DNA of 32,454 bases from Desulfobulbaceae bacterium (GTDB lineage Bacteria; Desulfobacterota; Desulfobulbia; Desulfobulbales; SURF-16): positions 1 through 32,454 of the forward strand of contig JAQIBE010000100.1 in the NCBI GenBank assembly GCA_027859235.1. Reading direction: 5' to 3'. The translations under genes were made by a program, and so were the position numbers. This document shows positions 24,429 to 31,572 of the stretch, one piece after another (within the stretch, counting starts at the first letter, position 1; every line of letters starts with the position of its first letter). The notes beneath the pieces are model-generated. The model ran no database searches. It saw nothing but the letters and a program-made list of their open reading frames with translations, and had not been told where the DNA came from.

Positions 24429-25307
24429 CTATAGGGTATTGTTTTTAAGGGATTGCAAGCGGTTGTAGAGATCAGCAAAAATAAATGCGGGGATGCGGTG
24501 TCTTTTCTGAAATCCGCCAAGGCTTGTATTGGCTCGTATGCCACCATGATAATCGCTTCCGCCTGTTACAACGAGATCTTTTTCACTGCACAGGTTGAGG
24601 AGCCGTTTACGTATGGTGTTGCTATGGGTCGGGTAGTAGGCTTCAATCCCGTCAAGGCCCATGGAGGTGAAGGTGTTAATGAGCTGCATGGTTGTACCCT
24701 GGCTGCAGGGGATCAGGCCAGGGTGAGCGATAACGGCAACTCCTCCTGCCCCATGGATGATTCCAATGGCCTCTTCCACAGGGAGTTTTTCTCGCTCAGC
24801 ATAAGCTGGGCGACCTTTACGGAGGTAGATGTTAAAGGCTTCTTCATTATTTGCCACAATCCCTTGCTCAATGAGAAATGCAGCAAAATGGGGGCGACCA
24901 ACCTGCCCATCCCCGGAAATGGTTTTGATCTGATTCCAGGTGATGTCAATGTGCATTTTTTTGATGTTGGCAAAGATCTTATGGTTACGTGCCTCGCGTG
25001 TCTGCTGTATCTTTGCAAGATTCGTCAGCAGCCCGGTGTGCTTATGGTCGAATCCGTAGCCCAAAATATGCACAGGGATTTCGTCATGATTGGCACTTAG
25101 CTCTACTCCGGTAATGATTTCAACATCGTGCATTATTCCGGCAGCAAGGAGGGGTTCAATGCCTTCAATGGTGTCGTGATCCGTAAGGGCAATACCCGCA
25201 AGATTTTTGTCTTTGGCGATGACAGCAAGTTGCTCAGGGGTATTGGTGCCATCTGAATAGGTTGAGTGGCAATGGAGGTCGGTGAACGCTTTTATTGGGG
25301 CAATCAT
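24429..25307 (-). CDS. PHP-domain phosphoesterase (TrpH/RNase AM-like)
   Basis: 292 residues from ATG 25307 (MIAPIKAFTDLHCHS). An in-frame ATG at 25361 would add 18 residues and has no better ribosome-binding site. Metal-site motifs of the PHP family are all visible: DLHCHSTYSDG, ALTDHDTIEG, GVELSA, VAVIAHPGLI and GGSDYHGG. Characterised relatives (E. coli YciV/RNase AM, Chromobacterium nucleoside 3',5'-bisphosphate phosphatase) act on nucleotide or RNA 5' ends. Which substrate this one uses cannot be told. It is the first gene of the unit PHP-response regulator-DUF948-YtxH. Confidence 0.9.
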   Translation of the reverse strand: MIAPIKAFTDLHCHSTYSDGTNTPEQLAVIAKDKNLAGIALTDHDTIEGIEPLLAAGIMHDVEIITGVELSANHDEIPVHILGYGFDHKHTGLLTNLAKIQQTREARNHKIFANIKKMHIDITWNQIKTISGDGQVGRPHFAAFLIEQGIVANNEEAFNIYLRKGRPAYAEREKLPVEEAIGIIHGAGGVAVIAHPGLIPCSQGTTMQLINTFTSMGLDGIEAYYPTHSNTIRKRLLNLCSEKDLVVTGGSDYHGGIRANTSLGGFQKRHRIPAFIFADLYNRLQSLKNNTL

Positions 25308-25388
25308 GAACAACCCACGGGAAGTATTGACATAAAATTTAATTCTACCTTGGGGGTTCATTCATTTCAAGGGTAACATTATCTATTA

Positions 25389-25624
25389 TGGTTACCACCC
25401 AACTGATAGCTTAACTTATAGAGTGTCAAACAATATTCTGTAATGCCAACAAGTTACCAGTTGCCAGTTTACAGTTCGTGGATGTTGACGTTATCTGATT
25501 CGTTTTACCTTGAACCGTAAACTGGCAGATAAGCGCAGACTTCGACCGTAAACCGTAAACTTCAAGCTGAAGCTCTGTCAAAACCAATAATGCTCATGTC
25601 CTTGGCTGAAGTTGGGCGGTAGTC
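25389..25624 (+). repeat. repeat family A, copy 2 (full, with S module)
   Basis: About 236 bases bounded by imperfect inverted ends, ACCACCCAACT (from about 25394) and AGTTGGGCGGT (ending about 25620). It shares AGAGTGTCAAACAATATTCTG, AACAAGTTACCAGTTGCCAG, TTCGTGGATGTTGACGTTAT and CTCTGTCAAAACC with copy 3. Relative to copy 3 it has an extra stretch, CTGGCAGATAAGCGCAGACTTCG, which contains the S module. There is no open frame inside. Confidence 0.85.
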
Positions 25625-25667
25625 GTATTATCTATATCATTATCTCATCCTAAAGGTGCAGTTTGGA

Positions 25668-25697
25668 TTGTATTTGCCATTCAGGCCGTGCTATAGT
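25668..25697 (+). promoter_or_regulatory. candidate pilT promoter
   Basis: TTGTAT (25668-25673) and TATAGT (25692-25697), 18 bases apart, lie between repeats A2 and B4 and about 170 bases before pilT. If used, repeat B copy 4 would be transcribed as the pilT leader. Confidence 0.35.
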
Positions 25698-25751
25698 ACA
25701 GCTGGTTGAATCCCCTTGGAATGGTGAAGGATGTGGGGCACATAACTTGTC

Positions 25752-25854
25752 TTAAGCAGTTGTACAGAAATAACATGGCCAACGAGATGTCCATAGCTGC
25801 ATAAGGGGCCATAAAAAAATAATACAAACGGTCAACATTCTTAATGGCCCCTAA
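25752..25854 (+). repeat. repeat family B, copy 4 (pilT leader)
   Basis: 103 bases, TTAAGCAGTTGTACAGAAA to ATGGCCCCTAA. The second hairpin pairs GGGGCCAT with ATGGCCCC perfectly. No S module is present. It ends just before the GGAGAAG that serves pilT. Confidence 0.9.
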
Positions 25855-25869
25855 GTATGGAGAAGTTGC

Positions 25870-26952
25870 ATGGCTCAGATCGATGCCTTTTTTAAATTAA
25901 TGAACGAGCAGGGTGCCTCTGATTTACATATGGTGTCTGGGCAGCAACCTATCTTGCGCATTCGTGGTGATATTGAACGGATTAAGTATAAAATCCTGGA
26001 CAATGACACCCTTAAGGCCATGGTGTATGAAATTATCACCGAAGAAAAGGCCAAAAAATTCGAGGAAAAAGGTGACGTTGATTTTGGTTATGAAATCCCC
26101 GGTCTTGCCCGTTATCGTGGCAACCTCTTTCAGCAGAAAAATGGGGTTGGCGCTGTCTTTCGTGAAATTCCCAGTGATATTCTGACGGTTAAACAGCTTA
26201 ATCTTCCCAGTATAATCGGCAAGTTGTCGCAACTGCCTAAAGGGCTGGTGCTGGTTACAGGTCCAACAGGTTCCGGTAAGTCAACAACCCTTGCCGCGGT
26301 GGTTGATGAATGTAACCGTACCCGAAGTGATCATATTCTCACCATTGAAGATCCCATAGAGTTTGTCCATAAAAGCCAGAAGGCTCTTGTCAATCACCGT
26401 GAGGTTGGTACCCATACCGACAGTTTCTCGGCTGCCCTGCGCGGTGCTTTACGTGAAGACCCTGATATTATTATGGTTGGTGAACTTCGTGACCTTGAAA
26501 CCATCTCCCTTGCCATGGAGGCTGCCATGACAGGTCACCTGGTTTTTGCCACATTGCACACTTTGAATGCTGCCAAAACAGTGGACAGGATGATTGAGAT
26601 TTTCCCTTCAGATCAACAGGCTCAGGTCCGTTCTACCCTGGCTGATGCCTTGAAGGCGGTTATTTCGCAGACTCTTTTTAAGCGGATTGATGTGAAGGGG
26701 CGTTGTGCAGCCCTGGAAATTCTCGTGTGTACTCCTGCGGTCCGGAATCTCATTCGCGAAGGAAAGACATATCAGATTCCTTCCGTCATGCAGACCGGTA
26801 AGAAATACGGTATGCAGACCCTTGATGATTCAATTATGGACTATTTGCAACGTGGCTGGATTGCCCCGGAGGATGCTTATATGCAATGTATTGAAAAGGC
26901 AAAATTCGTGCAGTTTCTGAAGAAACCTCCCTCAGATTTTACCGACGTGTAA
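25870..26952 (+). CDS. pilT: twitching motility ATPase PilT
   Basis: A hexameric ATPase that powers type IV pilus retraction at the cytoplasmic membrane. 360 residues. The N-terminal PAS-like domain has GASDLHMVSGQQPILRIRG. Walker A is GPTGSGKST (131-139). The Asp box IEDPIEFVH, Walker B region EDPDIIMVGELRD and His box GHLVFATLHTLNAAKTVDR follow. The retraction motif AVRNLIREGK (AIRNLIRE in most PilT) distinguishes it from PilB. GGAGAAG lies at a good distance from the ATG. No other pil gene is adjacent; the gene is isolated between repeats and a terminator. The nearby comEC suggests a link to DNA uptake. Confidence 0.95.
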   Translation: MAQIDAFFKLMNEQGASDLHMVSGQQPILRIRGDIERIKYKILDNDTLKAMVYEIITEEKAKKFEEKGDVDFGYEIPGLARYRGNLFQQKNGVGAVFREIPSDILTVKQLNLPSIIGKLSQLPKGLVLVTGPTGSGKSTTLAAVVDECNRTRSDHILTIEDPIEFVHKSQKALVNHREVGTHTDSFSAALRGALREDPDIIMVGELRDLETISLAMEAAMTGHLVFATLHTLNAAKTVDRMIEIFPSDQQAQVRSTLADALKAVISQTLFKRIDVKGRCAALEILVCTPAVRNLIREGKTYQIPSVMQTGKKYGMQTLDDSIMDYLQRGWIAPEDAYMQCIEKAKFVQFLKKPPSDFTDV

Positions 26953-26973
26953 TCTTCTTGTTGTTCCTGTTAC

Positions 26974-27011
26974 AGGGGCCGCTTCCTGCACACAGGAAGC
27001 GGCCCTTTTTT
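26974..27011. terminator. terminator after pilT
   Basis: GGGCCGCTTCCTG (26976-26988) pairs perfectly with CAGGAAGCGGCCC (26993-27005), and six T follow. It serves pilT. Its T-run overlaps the last base positions of comEC on the other strand. Confidence 0.95.
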
Positions 27012-29481
27012 ATGGAAGAGTGGTTGCAACGTGAAGGGTGTTATCTCTAGGTGTGAAGGTTATACCGCCCTTATCTGCTGTTTTCAGCGGAATGGAGTTA
27101 CGGTCTGTATAGCGTGTGACAATGGTTGGGGCTGGAAAGGTTGTTCTGCCGTATTGGCTGGCTGAGAAAACAACATATTGCGGCATTACACGGTTTATAA
27201 AGGCTGGTGTACTTGAGCTTTTACTCCCGTGGTGCGGGGCAACAATGACCGTGGATTGCAGATCTTTTTGGGTGTGCAGGAGATTTTCTTCAGACAGCTC
27301 TTCAATGTCCCCTGGAAATAGAAAGGAATATGGGCCAGAGGTGAAACGGATGACAAGGCTCTGGTTATTTTGAGACCAATGCGGTTCCATGCGGTGGGCG
27401 TTCGAGAGATTGCGTAACGTCCTGCCGTTCTGTAAAGGGTATGACTCATTTTCTTTTGGGATCCGTATTTTCACACCTTGGTCGTTGGCCTTTTTAAGCA
27501 TGGCATTCCATTGAGGATTATCAGCATATTCATAGGGGATCCATATCTCTTTGGGGTTAAAATGATCAATGAGAAATGGAGCACCGCTGTAATGGTCATT
27601 GTCACTATGGCTTAAGATCAGCAGGTCTACTTCACGTATCTTCCGGTGAAACAAAAATGGGCCAATGACTTGTCGGCCAATATTAAAGGTGGTGGAGTTT
27701 GGGCCGCCGCAGTCTATGAGAATTGTTTCCCCGGAGGCACATTCTATAAGGGAGCTATTGCCCTTTCCCACATCAATCATCGTAACGTGATCGTATTCAG
27801 GATGTTGCCTGAAGGGGATGAGAAGGAGAATAAGGGTCACAATAACCACACTCACTGATGCCCTGTTTCGAAATATAAGAAAGAATATTAGTCCACTGTA
27901 AAATAGAATCATCTTCCACCCTTCTGGGGCGGGAAGCCATAATGTTAGATTTGGGATTGTATTAATCAGGTTGCCGAGCCATAGGCTGCAATCAAAGCCC
28001 AGTGTGCCGACCTTTAACAGTATGGTAGCAGGTGTTGGAGCGAACACAGAAAGGGCTGAACCTGCAAGGCCAAACCCCAAGGCCCAGAGGCATAGGAGTG
28101 GCTCCATGATAAGGGTTGTGACGGGGCTTACCAGTGAAACTCTGTTGAAGTGGTAGAGGAGGAGGGGGAGTGTTGCCAGGGAGGCAATCAGCGATATGTA
28201 AAGGCCGCTGAGTATGGTTCGTTGCATGAGGCCAAGCCATGAGAGGGCGTGGTTTGGAGTGAAAAAACGCTGTTTAATAATCGGCAGAATGAGGACAATG
28301 GCCGTCACCGCAACGAAAGAGAGCTGAAAAGAGACCATGGTGAGGAGAAGAGGGTTGCCTATAAGCAGGATAAGTGCTGCAGCCCCAATGGCGGTTGGCC
28401 CATGCCATTTCCTGCGGAGAATGAAGCCGCTAAAGAGAACAACCGTCATGAGGCAGGCCCGTACAGCAGGGGGATGAAGTCCTGAAATAAAGCAATAAAA
28501 AATAACAGGGATCATGGCCAGTGCCGCAGCGCCTTGCTGTGCGGGAACATAAAGCAGTAAGCGTGGAAAGAGAGACAGGAACTTTGTGGAAAACCACATG
28601 GTAAAACCTGCAAGCAGCCCCATGTGCAGGCCTGAAATTGCCAGGAGGTGAATAATCCCAAGGTTCTTAAACATCTCCTGGGTCTCGTTGCTGAGACCGG
28701 ATCTGTCGCCCGTGATAAGCGCTTTGTAGAGAGAGCCATGGGTGATGCTCAGGTTTGTTTCATAAAAGCGAATAAGGTCTGCGCGAATATTTTCCGTAAA
28801 ATAGCCGGATAAACGGGTTGCTGTTTTCTTTTCAGGGTTGTGTTTGATAATGGTATCAGGCTGGGCAATCCAGCCCGTGATAAAGATATTATGGCTCTGC
28901 AGAAAAACGGGAAAGTCAAAGCCTCCCGGATTTGCAAATCCCCGTGGTGGTGATAGTTTGGCTTTAAACGTAATTCTGTCACCCGGGTTCAGGTGTCCAT
29001 GCTCAAAAAAGGGCATAGAAACCTGGATAGTACCGTGGGTTTTTGTGATAAAGAGGTTGTCCATCATCCTGTGACTTGTACTGTTTTGTGCTGATGGGGT
29101 GTATATGGTGTCAATGGCGATCTTTATTTTGATCCGTTCCCCGTTACGAGACAGTGTCTCGCTGATGACCCCGGTACAGGTGGTCAGAGCCGGCTGGGTA
29201 ATGAGACTGCGAATATGAGGTGCTGGGGGTATTTTCTGCCTATGAACGCCAAGGGTTGCCCCCATGAAAAATACAAATAAAAGCAGGAGGATGTGTCCCT
29301 TTTTCTGGCGGCGCAGAAGAAGGGAGAGGATGCCAGAGCTAATACTTGCTGCTAAAAGTACAGGTCCGGAAGAGGTGGGGAAGGCAAGGGCGTAGCCGAT
29401 ACCGCTCATGAGGCTCAGGGCGGCCTGGATAATGAGGTATCCTGGGTGAAAAAGGATTTTGACTTGAAACGGAGGGTTCAT
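27010..29481 (-). CDS. comEC: ComEC/Rec2 family DNA-uptake membrane protein
   Basis: 823 residues from the ATG at 29481 (MNPPFQVKILFHPG). An upstream TTG-initiated extension crosses the rpoD terminator and is rejected. The N-terminal part has hydrophobic segments and an OB-like soluble domain (DUF4131 region). The central Competence domain begins at about NLSITHGSLYKALITGDRSGLS with HLLAISGLHMGLLAG. Many membrane helices follow. The C-terminal metallo-beta-lactamase-like domain (MIDVGKGNSSLIECASG, LLILSHSDNDHYSG, VIVAPHHGSKSSS) may degrade the non-transported strand. ComEC forms the inner-membrane channel for single-stranded DNA in natural transformation. It stands alone here, with no comEA. 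The start lacks a clear ribosome-binding site. Confidence 0.93.
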   Translation of the reverse strand: MNPPFQVKILFHPGYLIIQAALSLMSGIGYALAFPTSSGPVLLAASISSGILSLLLRRQKKGHILLLLFVFFMGATLGVHRQKIPPAPHIRSLITQPALTTCTGVISETLSRNGERIKIKIAIDTIYTPSAQNSTSHRMMDNLFITKTHGTIQVSMPFFEHGHLNPGDRITFKAKLSPPRGFANPGGFDFPVFLQSHNIFITGWIAQPDTIIKHNPEKKTATRLSGYFTENIRADLIRFYETNLSITHGSLYKALITGDRSGLSNETQEMFKNLGIIHLLAISGLHMGLLAGFTMWFSTKFLSLFPRLLLYVPAQQGAAALAMIPVIFYCFISGLHPPAVRACLMTVVLFSGFILRRKWHGPTAIGAAALILLIGNPLLLTMVSFQLSFVAVTAIVLILPIIKQRFFTPNHALSWLGLMQRTILSGLYISLIASLATLPLLLYHFNRVSLVSPVTTLIMEPLLCLWALGFGLAGSALSVFAPTPATILLKVGTLGFDCSLWLGNLINTIPNLTLWLPAPEGWKMILFYSGLIFFLIFRNRASVSVVIVTLILLLIPFRQHPEYDHVTMIDVGKGNSSLIECASGETILIDCGGPNSTTFNIGRQVIGPFLFHRKIREVDLLILSHSDNDHYSGAPFLIDHFNPKEIWIPYEYADNPQWNAMLKKANDQGVKIRIPKENESYPLQNGRTLRNLSNAHRMEPHWSQNNQSLVIRFTSGPYSFLFPGDIEELSEENLLHTQKDLQSTVIVAPHHGSKSSSTPAFINRVMPQYVVFSASQYGRTTFPAPTIVTRYTDRNSIPLKTADKGGITFTPRDNTLHVATTLP

Positions 29482-29501
29482 GGGCAGATTTTTTTTGACA
29501 T

Positions 29502-29540
29502 AAAAAAGGCCCGAATGACATAAATCATTCGGGCCTTTTA
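29502..29540. terminator. terminator after the sigma factor gene
   Basis: AAAAGGCCCGAATGA pairs with TCATTCGGGCCTTTT around a six-base loop. On the minus strand it follows the sigma factor stop by about 19 bases and ends in a T-run. Confidence 0.92.
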
Positions 29541-29558
29541 ACAATGCTCAACCTGAAA

Positions 29559-30869
29559 TCAATCCAGGAAGAACTTAAGTTTCTCGCGACGACTGGAGTG
29601 GCGTAAGCGGTTCAACGCCTTTTTCTCAATCTGCCGGATACGCTCACGGGAGACATTAAAACGTTTACCGATTTCCTCCAAGGTGTACTCCGCGTCTTCG
29701 CCAATACCAAAGCGCAAACGGATAATCTTTTCTTCACGGGGGCTTAATGTTGAAAGGATACCTGTTACCCGGTCTGCAAGCTCACTGTTCTTTACTGCTT
29801 CGTAAGGAGAGACAGCCTCTTGGTTTTCAAGAAAATCTCCCAGGGTGGAATCATCATCGCCAACAGGTGTCTCGAGAGAAATTGGTTCTCTAGACGCCTC
29901 AAGAATGGCGAGAATTTTATCCATGGCAAGGCCCGTCTTTGCGGATATCTCTACTGGAGTAGGTTCACGGCCAAGTTCCTTGAGAAGAGAGTAGAACGCC
30001 TTGAAGAATTGCGACCGTAATTCAAGGAAATGGACAGGTAGACGAATGGTACGGGTCTTGTCCAGGATGGCTCTGGTGATCGCCTGACGAATCCACCAGC
30101 TGGCATAGGTGGAAAATTTATTCCCCTTGGTATAGTCAAAGCGAAATACAGCACGCATGAGGCCAAGATTTCCTTCCTGAATAAGATCGGCAAGGCTCAG
30201 TCCCTGATGCATATAGCGCTTGGCAATGGACACAACCAGACGCAGGTTGGCTTTGATCATAGCATCCTTTGCCGATTCAATGGAGCGGGTATAGAGGATG
30301 ATGCAATTATTAGCGTAAAGCACAGACTCGTTATCGGCATGTTTGCCGGCAATGGCAGCCATGGTGCGGCGCATGTGGTTCAGATGTTGTTTTTTTGGTT
30401 TGAGGGTCGGGTCGCGTTTTTCCCACAGGTCAATGCGGTCCACAAGGATGATAATATCCTCAACCCCTGATTCGTTGGTACGAATAGTCTGCAGAATAGA
30501 GTTGAACCCTTCACGAATTGTTTTGGAATATTTTTCTTCTTCATCAGGGGTTAAGAGATCAAATCGACCCATTTCCCGCAGGTAGGTTGTTGTGGTCTCC
30601 TCAACTTCCAGGGGGGATTCAACGGTATTGCCCTTGTCATCAAGCTTGCCTGTGTCGTCACCGTCAGCAGTGAGGGAACCCATCTTCGCAAGTGCTTCAG
30701 GGGGAAGCCGGGTGACAATTTTGATCTTATGTTCAGTTAGAAAATCGAGAATTTGATTGATGTAAGTGGCATCTTTGTCATCAGGGATGAGATCAGTAAG
30801 GATTCCAATGCTGATGAGACCAACTTCTTTACAAAGAAGAAGGATTCTGGCTTGAATGGCTGCTGGCAC
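29559..30869 (-). CDS. rpoD: RpoD-type (sigma-70) RNA polymerase sigma factor
   Basis: 436 residues from a GTG at 30869, preceded by GGAG seven bases away. An ATG at 30962 is in frame and would add 31 residues, but it has a poor ribosome-binding site and no family match. A region 1.1-like start (LLLCKEVGLISIGILTDLIPDD...INQILDFLTEHKIKIV) is followed by region 1.2 (TYLREMGRFDLLTPDEEEKYSK) and a short non-conserved spacer. Region 2 has NLRLVVSIAKRYMHQGLSLADLIQEGNLGLMRAVFRFDY and STYASWWIRQAITRAI. Region 3 is next, then region 4 with LEEIGKRFNVSRERIRQIEKKALNRLRH. It directs RNA polymerase to -35/-10 promoters. It is smaller than E. coli RpoD and may be the housekeeping factor or a close group 2 relative. 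dnaG is not next to it. Confidence 0.92.
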   Translation of the reverse strand: MPAAIQARILLLCKEVGLISIGILTDLIPDDKDATYINQILDFLTEHKIKIVTRLPPEALAKMGSLTADGDDTGKLDDKGNTVESPLEVEETTTTYLREMGRFDLLTPDEEEKYSKTIREGFNSILQTIRTNESGVEDIIILVDRIDLWEKRDPTLKPKKQHLNHMRRTMAAIAGKHADNESVLYANNCIILYTRSIESAKDAMIKANLRLVVSIAKRYMHQGLSLADLIQEGNLGLMRAVFRFDYTKGNKFSTYASWWIRQAITRAILDKTRTIRLPVHFLELRSQFFKAFYSLLKELGREPTPVEISAKTGLAMDKILAILEASREPISLETPVGDDDSTLGDFLENQEAVSPYEAVKNSELADRVTGILSTLSPREEKIIRLRFGIGEDAEYTLEEIGKRFNVSRERIRQIEKKALNRLRHSSRREKLKFFLD

Positions 30870-30884
30870 AGGCACGCTCCATAT

Positions 30885-30890
30885 ATTATA
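30885..30890 (-). promoter_or_regulatory. TATAAT box just before the sigma factor start
   Basis: A perfect TATAAT on the minus strand lies 16 bases before the GTG at 30869. If it works as a -10 box the mRNA would begin within the ribosome-binding site, giving almost no leader. It may equally be chance in AT-rich DNA. Confidence 0.25.
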
Positions 30891-30962
30891 TGCGATAAAT
30901 GTAACTAATCGTAAAGAGGTAGTTTTAATGATTGTGCTGTTAATGTAAATGTTGTGTAACAT

Positions 30963-31122
30963 TCCTATTTCAGCATAACTAAAACGAACACGCCACTGTT
31001 ATTTTAAAAACTGATACTCTGGACGCGAAAACCCAACAACATACATAATTGTCATGCACTGTGCAAGGTGTTTCTGGGAAAAACCAAGATGGTTTGAATC
31101 CTCAGTATATTATATTATATGA
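30963..31122. other. intergenic DNA upstream of the sigma factor gene
   Basis: AT-rich, with no gene or RNA structure I can support. It is part of a 610-base gap (30963-31572) that also holds repeat A copy 3 and repeat B copy 5. Confidence 0.5.
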
Positions 31123-31338
31123 TTATAATCGAACTTCAGCATAGCATAGAGAGTGCCAAACAATATTCTGTCATTCCAACAAGTTACCAGTTGCCAGTTT
31201 ACCGTTTACAGTTCGTGGATGTTGACGTTATCTGATTCGTTTTACCTTGAACCGTAAACCGTAAACTTCACGCTGAAACTCTGTCAAAACCAAATAATGC
31301 TCATATCATTGGCTGAAGATCGGTGGTAATCGTGTTAT
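31123..31338 (+). repeat. repeat family A, copy 3
   Basis: Shares AACAAGTTACCAGTTGCCAG, GTTCGTGGATGTTGACGTTA, ACCGTAAACCGTAAACTTCA, GAAACTCTGTCAAAACC and GCTCATATCATTGGCTGAAG with the other copies. Ends are imperfect inverted repeats: CGAACTTCAGC at 31130-31140 and GCTGAAGATCG at 31312-31322. No S module is present. The tandem word ACCGTAA lies near its centre. Confidence 0.85.
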
Positions 31339-31426
31339 ATTAACATGATTATATCTATCGCCGTGTTACTGCTTACGCTGAATATAAAGCTGAAAGAATA
31401 ATCTGATGTGCAGAACAACTGTGATT

Positions 31427-31544
31427 TTAGGGGCCGTTAAGAATGTTGATAAGGTAAGCGCAGACTCCGTTATAGCAATTTCTTTATAGCCCCTTATGCA
31501 GCTTGGACATCTCGTTGGCCATGTTATTCTTTTACAACTGCTTA
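31427..31544 (-). repeat. repeat family B, copy 5 (one S module, inverted orientation)
   Basis: Reverse complement of the other B copies: read on the minus strand, TAAGCAGTTGTAAAAGAA to AACGGCCCCTAA. Between ATAACGG and TTATCAACATTCTTA it carries one S module, AGTCTGCGCTTACC. The outer hairpin pair GGGGC/GCCCC is present. It begins about 29 bases before the malQ ATG. Confidence 0.9.
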
Positions 31545-31572
31545 GCAGATTTTCATTTAAAAAAACGGAACA

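Noticed and set aside
25389-25624. Repeats A and B as a CRISPR array
   Set aside because: Copies are kilobases apart with genes between, and there are no regular spacers or cas genes.
30870-30962. 31-residue N-terminal extension of the sigma factor
   Set aside because: It lies before region 1.1 and has no family match. The GTG at 30869 has a well-spaced GGAG, while the ATG at 30962 does not.
31085-31105. GGTTTGAATCC resembling a tRNA T-arm
   Set aside because: No acceptor stem, D-arm or anticodon arm can be drawn around it.
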